Of a stretch of DNA of 64,000 nt, positions 7,920-18,300 are shown one piece after another. Each line of letters opens with the position of its first letter. Positions within the stretch are counted from its first letter, which is position 1. A program made the position numbers and the translations under genes. This DNA comes from Phycisphaera sp. GTDB lineage: Bacteria; Planctomycetota; Phycisphaerae; Phycisphaerales; Phycisphaeraceae. The stretch is from NCBI GenBank assembly GCA_016125215.1, contig WGMF01000026.1, forward strand, positions 1 through 64,000, read 5' to 3'. The notes beneath the pieces were generated by a model. That model worked only from the letters and a program-made list of their open reading frames with translations. It did no database searches and was not told where the DNA came from.

Positions 7920-9869
7920 TCAGCGCGTGGCCGGCGGCGTCCGTTGTTCTGTGGCACGCGAGAGGTTTTCCCTGTAATTCGGGTTGCCCGGGTCGAGTTG
8001 GACTGCCCGTGTGAAGTGCTCCACAGCTCCCCGGATGTCACCCATCTTCGCAAGCGTGATGCCCAGGAGGTTGTGGGCCTCCGGGTTGACGTTGCCCGTG
8101 GGCAGGTTGGTGCAATGAATAAAGGCGTCGCGCGCGGCGGGCAGGTCGTTTTTCTGCAACAACAACACGCCCAGCTCATACCACCCCTGCGCATCGCCGC
8201 GCCCGGTGTCGAGCGCGATACGCAGTTGTCGGATCGCCTCGTCCGTGTAACCGAGAAGCGCGATCGCACGGGCGTAGTCAGTGCGCGTCTTCACATCCCC
8301 CGGCTTGAATTTCAACGATTCTGCAAACGCATCGGCCGCCTCACGGAAGTTGCCTCCGCGCGCGAGATAGATACCGACCGAGTAGTGCCCACGCCAGTTG
8401 TTGGGCGAGACCGAGACCGCGTCTTGCCACAGCGCTAATGGATCGTGGTAAAGCGCATTTCTCTGAACAGTCGCCCAGGCCAAAGGCACAGAGACACCCA
8501 CCAGCAGCACGCACGACACGCCAACACGCGCGGCGGGCACTTTGATCCTGCCAAGCAGCATCCAGACCCCCATCACCACCAACACGCACACCGGAGCCAA
8601 CGGCAGGTACATCCGGTGCTCGACGCACAGGTCCGCGATGGGCATGACGCTCGAGGTCGGGGCAAGGATAAAAAAGAATGTTGCGGCGCAAAACCCCACG
8701 CGCGGCCAACGCCACTTGGTGATCCCGGTGGCGATCAACATCAACATCATGGCTCCGATCGGCCACGCGACCTCCCGCAGGTTTTTCGCCACCGGCCAGC
8801 CGTAGTCGAAGCACTGCCCGCGCGGCCAGACGCTCAATCGCAGGTAGTGCAGGATCACGCCGGGTTGAGAGATGGCGTAGTGATACGGGTCAAGCCCTTC
8901 CATCCCGAATCCCGCCGATGCGGGTGTTTCCGCTGGGTGCTCTGTCTCAAGAACGCCCACACCTGCCGGGTGTGGGACCGCGCCATCGCCCCTCAACATA
9001 CCCCCCACCCCCGGCAGGTGTGAAAGTACCATCGGCAGCACAATCACCCACACCGCAAGATGCACCGCCCACCGCCGCGCCACCAACTCCCGCCATCCCC
9101 GCGCTACAAACACTCTGTCGTACATCAGCATCACGACCGGCGTCACAACCATCACTTCCTTGCTGCCCGCGCCCAGCAGCGCAGCCATCACCACACACCC
9201 GCCCCACGCCCACGCACGCCACCGTCCGGGCGAACCCCCGCTTGCGTCCCATCCCCCGGCCTGAACGTGGGCCACGCGGTTCAACCCCCACACCGCCGTC
9301 AGCATGAACAGCCCCACCATCGCTTCGCCGCGCTGGATGATGTAGGCCACCGACTCGGTCTGCAGCGGGTGAATCGACCACAGCAGCGCGACCGCAAAAG
9401 CAAACCAACCGGCGCGGGTGCGGGTCATCGCTTCACGGTCCGGCCTCCTGTCGATGAGCAGCGTGTCACGCACGAGCAGCCAGAGCACCAGCGCCGCCAG
9501 CGTGTGGACGGTGATGTTCCAGACGTGATACCCCGCCGTGCGCAGGCCGTCGCCGCCCAGCGCGCGGTCGACATGGAAGTTCAGCCAGATCGACGCCGAG
9601 ACCATCGGGCGATTGCCCGTCATGCTCTCCAGAAAATTCTGGCTTTCAATTGTCTTCCGGGGGTCGACGATGTGGGCTTCGTCATCGAGGTTGAACTCCC
9701 CACCCAGCGAACTCGACCACACACCCAGACACACCACGACCAACAGGCACGCGGGCACCCAGCGTCGCCAACCCCGGCCATGAGTCCCGTGGGTGTGGTT
9801 GGGCGAAGGTTGTTTGGAGCCGTCGGTCCGTGATGGTTGGGTATCCCTCGTGTGCATGGTGTTGTGCAT
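7920..9869 (-). CDS. TMTC-like polytopic membrane protein with C-terminal TPR repeats
   Basis: A 649-residue protein. A first helix (VPACLLVVVCLGVWSSSL) is followed by the FNLDDEAHIVDP motif with acidic residues typical of GT-C fold glycosyltransferase relatives. About nine more helices follow, then three or four TPR units (for example AQGWYELGVLLLQKNDLPAAR). Such proteins are common in planctomycetes and resemble eukaryotic TMTC O-mannosyltransferases; the sugar activity here is only inferred. Residues about 282-320 carry an in-frame insert rich in Gly, Pro and Glu, encoded by palindromic DNA (8911-9022). The start is MHNT at 9869 or the ATG at 9857; the much longer upstream frame is a shadow of the next gene. 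Confidence 0.75.
   Translation of the reverse strand: MHNTMHTRDTQPSRTDGSKQPSPNHTHGTHGRGWRRWVPACLLVVVCLGVWSSSLGGEFNLDDEAHIVDPRKTIESQNFLESMTGNRPMVSASIWLNFHVDRALGGDGLRTAGYHVWNITVHTLAALVLWLLVRDTLLIDRRPDREAMTRTRAGWFAFAVALLWSIHPLQTESVAYIIQRGEAMVGLFMLTAVWGLNRVAHVQAGGWDASGGSPGRWRAWAWGGCVVMAALLGAGSKEVMVVTPVVMLMYDRVFVARGWRELVARRWAVHLAVWVIVLPMVLSHLPGVGGMLRGDGAVPHPAGVGVLETEHPAETPASAGFGMEGLDPYHYAISQPGVILHYLRLSVWPRGQCFDYGWPVAKNLREVAWPIGAMMLMLIATGITKWRWPRVGFCAATFFFILAPTSSVMPIADLCVEHRMYLPLAPVCVLVVMGVWMLLGRIKVPAARVGVSCVLLVGVSVPLAWATVQRNALYHDPLALWQDAVSVSPNNWRGHYSVGIYLARGGNFREAADAFAESLKFKPGDVKTRTDYARAIALLGYTDEAIRQLRIALDTGRGDAQGWYELGVLLLQKNDLPAARDAFIHCTNLPTGNVNPEAHNLLGITLAKMGDIRGAVEHFTRAVQLDPGNPNYRENLSRATEQRTPPATR
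8911..9022 (-). repeat. Palindromic in-frame insert in the TMTC-like gene
   Basis: The stretch contains three structures. CCCGC-cgat-GCGGG lies at 8911-8924. CCCACACC-tgccg-GGTGTGGG lies at 8956-8976 and is a perfect 8-bp stem. CACACCTGCCGG (8958-8969) also pairs perfectly with CCGGCAGGTGTG (9011-9022). It interrupts an otherwise membrane-protein-like coding sequence without breaking the frame. Confidence 0.5.
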
Positions 9870-10034
9870 GGGGTCGTCGTTGCGGGCGATCTGAATCCGG
9901 GCTACAGCGGTCCGACGGACTACAAAATACCCTGAGTGGGAACCCGGTGACGTTTGACGCAAAAACACGCTGTCGCCCCGCTTGGCGTTGATATGATGAT
10001 GATCGCTTCCCACACCTCCCCCGGATGCTTCACC

Positions 10035-13000
10035 ATGAAAAAGTCCAGCCCCTTTTCCCGTTCTGGCTCGCTCTGGCTTCTGGGCATCGCGTGGTTGCTC
10101 CTTGTGGGGTTGCAGCCACAGCCGGCCGCGGCGCAGAGCCGCGACAGTCTTGCGGTCACCTACTCGCCCCACGTGGCCTTTGATTGCAACATGAATATGG
10201 GCCCCACCGGCGCGACCGTCTGGATGCGGGGCTACCAGTTCGTCGTCACCAGCATCCAGGAGCAGTCGCCGGCGTTTGAGCGACTCATGCTCGGCGACGT
10301 GGTCACCGGTGCGGCCGGCCACGTCTTCGGCCCCGACGTGGACCCACGCATGACGCTGGGCAACGCGATCGGTGAAGCCGAAGCGACGGGTCAGCCGATC
10401 GTGCTCTCGGTGCTGCGCAAAGGTTCGCCGATCGAGGTCCGTCTCACGCTTGCCCAACTCGGCGCGGAATCGCCCACCTGGCCCGCGCATTGTGAAAAAT
10501 CCAGCGCCATCCTCGAACAGGCCTGCCAGTCGCTGCTCGAGACGCAGTTCCCCGACGGCAGGCAGGTCACCGACGGGTCGTTCGGCAGCTTTGCGTCGGG
10601 CCTGCTCCTGCTTGCCACGGGCGACAGCCGATTCCTCGACGCAGCCAGACGGGCAGCCCACTACGCGGCCGACGAAGACTACGAGGCGATCGATTACGCC
10701 AACTGGCCCCGGGGCTACGGCGGCATCCTTCTGGCGGAGTATTACCTCTCCACCGGTGACGACTCCGTGCTGCCCAAGCTCAAGCACATCGCCGACGTTT
10801 TGGCCAAGGGCCAGATGCTCTGCGGGTCGTGGGGTCACAAAAGCCCGGCGGGGGGTTACGGTGCGCTCAACCAGGCCGGCCTTGTCGACGCGATGACGCT
10901 TGTCTTGGCCAAGGAGTGCGGGCTTGAGGTCGATGAAGCCGCGATGAATAAATCGCTGGACTTTTTCGAGCGCTTCGCGGGCCTGGGCAGCGTGCCCTAC
11001 GGCGACCATTACCCCGGGCGTTCGCTCGATGACAACGGCAAGTGCGCCATGGCGGCGGTCCTGATGCACCTGGCGGGCCGTGAAGAATCCGCACGGGTTT
11101 TTGCGGACACGGTAGCCGAAAGTTACTGGCTGCGCGAGGAGGGACACACCGGCGGGTACTTCTCCATCGTGTGGGGGCCGATCGGCGCGTCGTTCGCAGG
11201 GCCTGAAAAACTCCAGAAGTTTCTCGACTACCAGAGGTGGTATTACAACCTCGCACGCAAGTGGACCGGCGCCATCACCATCCTGCCTTACAAGGAAGCC
11301 CTCACCCGCTTCGACGATTCGGGCTACATCTACTTCGGCGGCGAGTTCACCACCGGGGGCATCGGCCTGACCTACGCATTGCCCGGGCACAAGCTGCGCA
11401 TCTTCGGCGCGCCCAAGGGGGTCTTTGCCGATGTCCCGATGAGTGGCCAACTCAAAACCGTGCGCGACCTCTACCTCGCGCGAAACTGGTCGGCGTGTGA
11501 CAGAGCTTTGGCGGAGTTTGATCCCTCCACGCTCAAGAGCGACGACGAGAAGCGATACCTGACGCAGCTCATCGACGCCCGCGCGCTCAACAAAGCGTCT
11601 ACCGAGCGGGTGTTGGCCGAGATCGACTGCAACCTTCAGAACGGTTCGCCTTACGTGGCGCTACAGCAGTTCAAGGCCCTCAAGCGTTGCCTGGGCGACC
11701 AAGCCGACCCGCGCTTTGCCCAAATCGAAGAGCGCTTCGCCGAGTCGACCAACGCCTGGTACGTCCGTGAGGGCGAGCAGTTCTACGACCGCTGGCAGGG
11801 GATGGTCGGCTTCGGCGTCAAGAGCTGGGTGCCGCAGGGACTCGTGGCCAAACGCATGGTCGAGGGCGTGCCCTATCCCCGACCGACTTTCTGGGAACCG
11901 CTCTCGCCCGTCTCCGACCTCCAACCGCAAGCCTGGCGGACGAAGGTTTATGCCGAGGACGAACCGCTCGACGAGCAATGGAACCAGCCCGGCTTCGACG
12001 ACGGCAACTGGTCTCAGGGCGAAGGCATCCAGACCACGTTGCAACCCGCGCGCAGCGGGGCAAAAGCCGGCCCGATCGCCGCAAGGCGGACCTTCACCAT
12101 CGACAACACTCAGGGTAAAAAACTACGCGTCCGCCTGCGCACCGTCCGCACAGCCCTGACCCGGGTCTATCTCAACGGCTCGCTCATCGTCGATGTCGAA
12201 CGCGGGCAGCGCGGCGGGTATGCGTCGATCGTCCTGGACGACCGGGCGCTGGACCTGCTCAAAAAGGGCGAGAACCTGCTGGCGGTCACCTCCACCGGCA
12301 GGGCCACAGGCAACAACCAGCTCGACGTGAGCCTCGAGATCGACCGCGCGGGCATCGACCGTCGGCACCTGCCGATCCAGCGCCTCGAAGCCGTCCCCAC
12401 CGCCGACCTGCCCGCCGCCGACACCACGCTTCATGTCGATGACGCCACAAAGAAGTTCCGTGAAGCGCTCACGCAGTCCTTCATGGATAAACCTGTCGAT
12501 GAACTGCTCAAAGACCTGCACACCGACATCGGTTACTACCGCGACCTGGCCGAGGACGCGCTGGTGAATAATGGCGTCAAGGGCGTCGAACCCGCACTCG
12601 CCCTGCACGATGACCCGGACTGGCACGCACGCGCCGCGGCCCTGGGGGTCATGCAGAAAGCCTTCAAGCAGTTCACGGAAGCGGGCGATACGGTCGGCCT
12701 GACCTTGCTTGAAAAACAGATTCCCGCAGTGACCGGGCGCCTTGGCGATGAACACCACTGGGTCCGTGTCGAGGCCTGCCGGGCGCTGGCCAACTTCAAG
12801 GACAAGGCGGTCGATGCGGTGCCTGCGCTCGTGATCGCCACGGGCGACCCGGTGCAGTGGGTGCGTGAGAACGCGGTCGCCGCGCTGCAGGCCATCGGCG
12901 CGGACGACAAGACCATGCTGGCGGCAATGTCCAAGGCGGTGAGCTACCAGAACTCGAGCGCCTCGATCCCCACCAGGGCTCTGGCTGTCGCGGGCAACCC

Positions 13001-13352
13001 CGAGGGCGACACGCACGGTCGCCTGACGATCCTCGTGGACATCCTCAAGCAACCGCCCGAGTGCGTCGGCGGCACGCTCCTGGCGGACATCATCGACCTC
13101 GGATGCCAACTCGACCCCGACGGCAAAATGATGATCCCCGTGCTCATCGACTCGGCAGCGGACAAGACCGACCTGAGCAGGCAGCGCGGCAACCCGCGCA
13201 GCAAGGCCATCGAGGCGCTGGGCGCGTATGGCCCCAAGGCCTCCGCCGCCGTCGAGACGCTCAAGGCCATCCTCGCCGATGACACGGGGCCTGCCAAACA
13301 GCAACACGAACCCGCCCAGAAAGCGCTCGACGCGATCACCGGCGGCGCGTGA
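10035..13352 (+). CDS. Secreted DUF6288-type protein: PDZ, alpha-toroid, lectin-like and HEAT domains
   Basis: A 1105-residue exported protein. A signal peptide (WLLGIAWLLLVGLQPQPAAA) precedes a degenerate PDZ domain (about 60-150). Next is an alpha/alpha-toroid like prenyltransferase or polysaccharide lyase folds (about 160-480), with DGSFGSFASGLLLLATGD and NQAGLVDAMTL. A jelly-roll domain containing the EDEPLDEQWNQPGFDDGNW stretch follows, then HEAT-like repeats at the C-terminus (HWVRVEACRALANFKDKAV). It matches what I remember as DUF6288 proteins of planctomycetes; no catalytic residues are established. A paralogue lies at 18689-21496. ATG 10035 was chosen because it begins a complete signal peptide. 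Confidence 0.7.
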   Translation: MKKSSPFSRSGSLWLLGIAWLLLVGLQPQPAAAQSRDSLAVTYSPHVAFDCNMNMGPTGATVWMRGYQFVVTSIQEQSPAFERLMLGDVVTGAAGHVFGPDVDPRMTLGNAIGEAEATGQPIVLSVLRKGSPIEVRLTLAQLGAESPTWPAHCEKSSAILEQACQSLLETQFPDGRQVTDGSFGSFASGLLLLATGDSRFLDAARRAAHYAADEDYEAIDYANWPRGYGGILLAEYYLSTGDDSVLPKLKHIADVLAKGQMLCGSWGHKSPAGGYGALNQAGLVDAMTLVLAKECGLEVDEAAMNKSLDFFERFAGLGSVPYGDHYPGRSLDDNGKCAMAAVLMHLAGREESARVFADTVAESYWLREEGHTGGYFSIVWGPIGASFAGPEKLQKFLDYQRWYYNLARKWTGAITILPYKEALTRFDDSGYIYFGGEFTTGGIGLTYALPGHKLRIFGAPKGVFADVPMSGQLKTVRDLYLARNWSACDRALAEFDPSTLKSDDEKRYLTQLIDARALNKASTERVLAEIDCNLQNGSPYVALQQFKALKRCLGDQADPRFAQIEERFAESTNAWYVREGEQFYDRWQGMVGFGVKSWVPQGLVAKRMVEGVPYPRPTFWEPLSPVSDLQPQAWRTKVYAEDEPLDEQWNQPGFDDGNWSQGEGIQTTLQPARSGAKAGPIAARRTFTIDNTQGKKLRVRLRTVRTALTRVYLNGSLIVDVERGQRGGYASIVLDDRALDLLKKGENLLAVTSTGRATGNNQLDVSLEIDRAGIDRRHLPIQRLEAVPTADLPAADTTLHVDDATKKFREALTQSFMDKPVDELLKDLHTDIGYYRDLAEDALVNNGVKGVEPALALHDDPDWHARAAALGVMQKAFKQFTEAGDTVGLTLLEKQIPAVTGRLGDEHHWVRVEACRALANFKDKAVDAVPALVIATGDPVQWVRENAVAALQAIGADDKTMLAAMSKAVSYQNSSASIPTRALAVAGNPEGDTHGRLTILVDILKQPPECVGGTLLADIIDLGCQLDPDGKMMIPVLIDSAADKTDLSRQRGNPRSKAIEALGAYGPKASAAVETLKAILADDTGPAKQQHEPAQKALDAITGGA

Positions 13353-13376
13353 TACCGCATCATCATTCACAAGCCC

Positions 13377-15272
13377 ATGATGCATGGGTTTGCCCGAATC
13401 ATGCACGGATTAAGCGATCACCCGAAGCTCCCCGCTGGCCTTCTTGCGCCAGGCGCGGAGTATTCGCTGATGCCCTTCTGGTTCTGGAACGATGCGCTCG
13501 ACGACCGCGAGCTCGTCCGCCAGATCGAGGGTTTCCAGCGCCACGGCGTCGAGGGCTTTGTGATCCACCCGCGTGTGGGCTTGCCTCGGTCAATCGGCTG
13601 GATGTCCGATGCGATGATCGGCTTCATGCACACCGCTATCGAAGAAGCGGCGCAGCGGGGGATGAAGGTGATCCTCTACGACGAGGGCATGTACCCCTCC
13701 GGGTCATCGAGTGGGCAGGTCGTCGCGGCCAACCCGGGCTTTGCCTGTCGCGGGTTGTGCAGGATCGACCTGCAGCCGGGGCAGACGATCTCCCTGCCCA
13801 ACGATCACAACTTTGTCACGCGGGTGAGCAACGAGAGCGGTCAACAGTTTGCCATCATCGATCGCCCGATCCGCTCGACGATCCGCGGCCTGCATTACAT
13901 CGACGGGGGACCGGCTGAAGATGCACCACCCATGGCAGACATCCTCAACCCCGACGCCGTGACGCTGTTTATTCAACTCGTTCACGAGAAGTATGCCCGG
14001 CACTTTGGCCAACACTTCGGCAAGACGGTCATGGGTATCTTCACCGACGAACCCAACACGCTGGGCAAGGTGGGCGAGCGCAACGTCTGGCCCGGCACGC
14101 GGAACATCCTCGATCATGTCAACCGCATCCTCGGCGAAGACTTCACGGCTAATCTGCCGGCCCTTTTCGATGACACCTTGCCCGACGCCAACCACCACCG
14201 TCAGCGTTACCGCTGGGCGATCCGACGACGGCTGGAGGAGACGTGGTACAAGCCGCTGAGTGATTGGTGCAGGTCACGCGGGCTTTGGCTCATGGGCCAC
14301 CCGGACAAGGGCGATTAGATCGGTGTGCAGAAGTTTTTTGATGTGCCGGGTCAGGACTTGGTCTGGCGGTATGTTGAGCCGGATAAGCCCAGTGCGCTGC
14401 AAGGCCCCGAGTCCACGCAGGCCAAGTGTTCGAGCAGCGCGATGCTTCACCTCGGACGCAAGCGCAACAGCAATGAGTTCTGCGGCGCCTACGGGCACGG
14501 GCTGACATTTGATGAGATGAAGTGGTTGGCGGACTGGTGTTTCGTGCGCGGCGTGAACCTGCTGATCCCGCACGCATTTTATTATTCGGTGCGCGGGCTG
14601 CGCCGGGACGAACGCCCGCCCGATGTCGGGCCCCACAGCGCGTGGTGGGATAGCTTTGCTCCGTTTGCGGATCACTGTCGCACGCTCTCGTGGGTCAACA
14701 CCGACAGCCGACACGTGTGTGACGTGGCGGTGCTGACCGATCCAGACGCCTGTCCGTGGGAGGCAGCCAAGGCGCTCTACGAGAGCCAGCACGATTTCAA
14801 TCATGTCGATGCAAGCCTTCTCGAACCGGGGATGGTGAAGGGCGACGGCCTGCACATCGCGGGCATGCACTACCGCGCGGTCGTGGTCGAGCCGGGGTTG
14901 ACGGTCCCGGCGTGTGTTCAAGGATGCGTTGCACAACTCGAGTCCGGTGGGCGTCTCGTGCGGTGGTCGGGCGATCCACGCGAGTTACTTGATCGGGTCG
15001 GGAGAGAAGTGAATGCGAGCCTGCGTGTCGACCCGCCCCAGCCCGCGTTGCGTTGCCGACATGTCGTCAAAGAGGGTTGGCACTTTTTGCTTCTCTTCAA
15101 CGAGGAATCCCGGCCCATTACGTTCAGCCTCGGATGGTCGGGGCATCCGCTGAAACGTCTTGATACTTACAATCGATTAGAGTGTGCGGCGATCGGCTGT
15201 GATACGCTCAATCTGCGGGAGCACGAGATGGCTTTGCTAACCGCGCCGGACGGGATGGGGTGTACCGTTTGA
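13377..15272 (+). pseudogene. Glycoside hydrolase-like TIM-barrel protein interrupted by one amber codon
   Basis: Two frames in the same phase, 13377-14318 and 14319-15272, make one protein of about 630 residues split by a single TAG at 14316-14318. The first half has PFWFWNDALDDRELVRQI, FVIHPRVGLP, LYDEGMYPSGSSSGQ and the likely catalytic acid in FTDEPNTLG. The second half resumes with VQKFFDVPGQDLVWRYVEP and ends in a beta-rich domain. These motifs belong to a bacterial glycosidase family related to GH106-type rhamnosidases; the exact substrate is unknown. The break falls between MGHPDKGD and IGVQKF, a place that is continuous in relatives. It may be a recent nonsense mutation, a sequencing error or a read-through stop. 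Confidence 0.7.
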
Positions 15273-15317
15273 CAACACACCCCCGTCACTGACTTCGATC
15301 CGGACAAATGTTGACGG

Positions 15318-18300
15318 TTATTCCGTGGTCGGTTTGCCGGTGTGTGTGTGGTGGATCGCTGCACCCATGTGTGAGGGATCGGTCTTGAGGATCGATGCAA
15401 ACTGTTCAGCGGCTTTGTCGTCCTGCCCCAGGCCGAGGTAGCCCAGCGCCATCATGTACCGGCAGTGCAGGTGGTTTCGCTGATCGAGGTCCTCCTCGAA
15501 GACCAGAAAATCCGGCAGGGAGACGGCGAAGTAGTCGATCACCACATGGTCATCCAGGTGTGTTTGGCCGAATGAGACCAGACGCTCGAAGCGATTGGTC
15601 GCTTGATCTTCGTGCCCCAGCGCGCGTTGCGCCAGGCCCTGGTAGTAGATCATGTCCGGCGGTTGGTCGTTGTAATACATCGCGGAGGTCGGCTCGGACA
15701 GACCCACCGCGGCTTTCTCAAAGCACACGCGGGCAGCCCGAGTGTCCCCCTTTGCTGAGAGTGCAAGACCCATCAGGTAATGGATGTTGTTCTCCTGGAT
15801 GCCCGCCAGCTTGCCCTCGCCGAGGCTGTGCGGCCAGGTCTTTGCACGATCTAACAACGTGATAGCCCGGTCGTGTTGTCGCTCGTCGATGGCGGCCTTG
15901 GCCAGTTGCGTCAACGCCAGCACGTACTGCGCGGGCACCTTGCCCTCGCCGCCCTCCCACGGGTGGAACGACCGGGCCAGCAGCGTTTGCAACGCCTTGT
16001 CGTGCCGGCGCGTGAGGTTGAGCAGCGTCACATATTCCACGTAAAGGTCGTCGCGCATGTCGATGAGTGCGCGGTGGGCCTCTAGACGATCAAGCCGATC
16101 GTCCGGCAAGTGCCCCAGACGCCTGGCGAGCTGGTCCCATTCGTACAGGACGCGGGCATCGCTCTTGTCGCACACAAACGCCCTCTCGAAAGCCCGCCAG
16201 GCGGCGTGTGTGTCTTGACGCTGGTTGAAGCAGGCCAGGCCCAGGTTGCGCCACGCGGTGGGGAATGACGGGTCGCGTTGCGTGGCCAATTGCCAGCAAT
16301 CGACGGCTTTGTCGTATTGCCGTTTGTCGTACCAGAGATTGCCCAGCAGGTAGGGGGCCTTGGCGTCGGCGGGGTTGAGCCGTGCAGCTTCCTCCAACAC
16401 GCGGATCGACTCGAGACGGTGCGCAAAACACGTCGGCGCATCGATGCCCGCCGCGATGCGGAGTTGATCGTCTGCTAGCCGGGTACGACCCAGTCGACGA
16501 AGCGCCGCGGCGTGATGGTAAAGGACCATCGGCCATGCGTTGCCGCCGCCGACTCGTTGGGCATATCGCTCAAAGACCCCTGTCGCGTGGGTATCGAGTC
16601 CCGCCGCCGTGTAGTCCAGCGCCAGTTCGAGATACGAGTCGGAGTCGGCGCGGACCCTGGCGTCGAAACTGTCGAATGAACTGTTGCCCAGCGCTTCTTC
16701 GTAGAGGACGCCGAGGTTGAACGGGTCGAGAGCGAGTGATTCGTCGATGAGTTTTTCGACCTGCGCCGCGAGGTTAAGCGTCTTGAGCACCACGACCTTG
16801 AGGTGCCGGGCACGGTGGTGCGCGGCGTTGCGGGTCAGGCACCGTTCGAGCAGGTCCAGCGCTTCGTGCCATTGTTGCCGACGGCAGGCGATGCGCGCCA
16901 GAGCGAAGTAGGCGACTTCCTGCTGCGCGGCGGTCCATGTGGCCTTGTAATACGCGTCGAACGCCTCGTCGTAGCGCTCCTGCGCTTCGAGCGTCAGGCC
17001 AAGCGTGTAATACGCTTCGCTGTCGCGCGGGTTGGGGTTGTGACGGGTCAGGCGTGCGATGGCCTTGCGCAGGTGTTGCTCGGCTTGCTTGAAGCACCCC
17101 CTGCGATAGAGCAGCAGGCCCAGCGCGGTGTTGTTACGGATGTCGCCCGCGTCACGGCGCAGCGCCTCGCGGTAAAAGTCCTCCGGCTGACGGGTGGCGT
17201 GGCGGTATTGTTCGAGGTGTGTGCCCGCAAGGTAGAGCGATTCGGTGCTGTCGAGTTCTTCCGGTGGCGCGATCGCCTTGGCGGGCTGGGGGATGTCACG
17301 GGCGTCGGCTTTGCGTGGGCGGTAAGCGACGAGTTCCCTGCCGTCCGGGTCGAGCACCCGCGTGTGGAGGTCGGTCGAAACGACACCGCTTGGCAATTTG
17401 CATGTCGAGCGATGGAACGCACGGGGTGATCCATCAAACTTTTCATCGAGCAGGACGCGGTCGCCCGTGGAGACGACGAGTCTGGCGCCGGGTTGTTCAG
17501 CGGTGGTGTAGGCCTTGACCGTGACCCGGTCTTGATCGATGTCCACCCCGACGGCGGCGTCGATGGTGGCGTTGCACACCCGCCCGACGCCCTTGTAGGG
17601 CATGAAGAATTGCGTGAAGGTTTTTTCCTCGCCGGGCATGGTCCAGCTGAAGTCCGGCTGGTTGTCGGTGTAGACGCCGCACATCAGTTCGATGTAGGGC
17701 CCGTCCTCGTCGGTGAGGTGCCGATCCCAGGCGTAGCCGAAGTCGCCGTGGCCCCAGGTCCACTGCTTTTTGCCGGGGCTGACATGGTGGTTGGCCACGT
17801 GCAGGAGGCCGGCCTGTTTGCCGTGGTCGTATGAGCCGACGAAGTTGTAGTCGGAGTGATAGGCCATATAGCTCGTGGGCACGGGGATGTTCTTGTAGCG
17901 TGAGATGTCGGTGCCGGGCGAGTAGTCGACTTTGTAATACGTGCCGGTGGCAATGGGGAAGCTCGAGACATCGCGCTTGCCGTGGTCCATGACGGCGTGG
18001 ACATCGGGGGGGAAGATGGACTGGTGGTTGTCGTCGACGTGGATGGCGGGGTTGGCCCACCAGAGGAAGGTCTGCGGCGTGTCGGTTCGGTTGTGAAGGC
18101 GGACCTGGATTTCGAGGTAGGCCTTGCCCGGTCGGAGCGTCAAGCCGTGCGTGCCTCGGGTGCGTGACATGCGGTCGATCTCGCTGCACCAGACGATCGC
18201 CGAGCCGTCGGGTCTGTGCTCGATGAAGTGATCGAGGGGCCCGTAGGTGTTGGGCCTGTGGTGCTGGGGCCAGTTGAACTCGATGCCGCCGCTGATCCAC

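Noticed and set aside
9870-11450. Long minus-strand extension of the TMTC-like frame
   Set aside because: It lies entirely antisense to the DUF6288-type gene, is composed of residues typical of shadow frames, and precedes the natural membrane-protein start.
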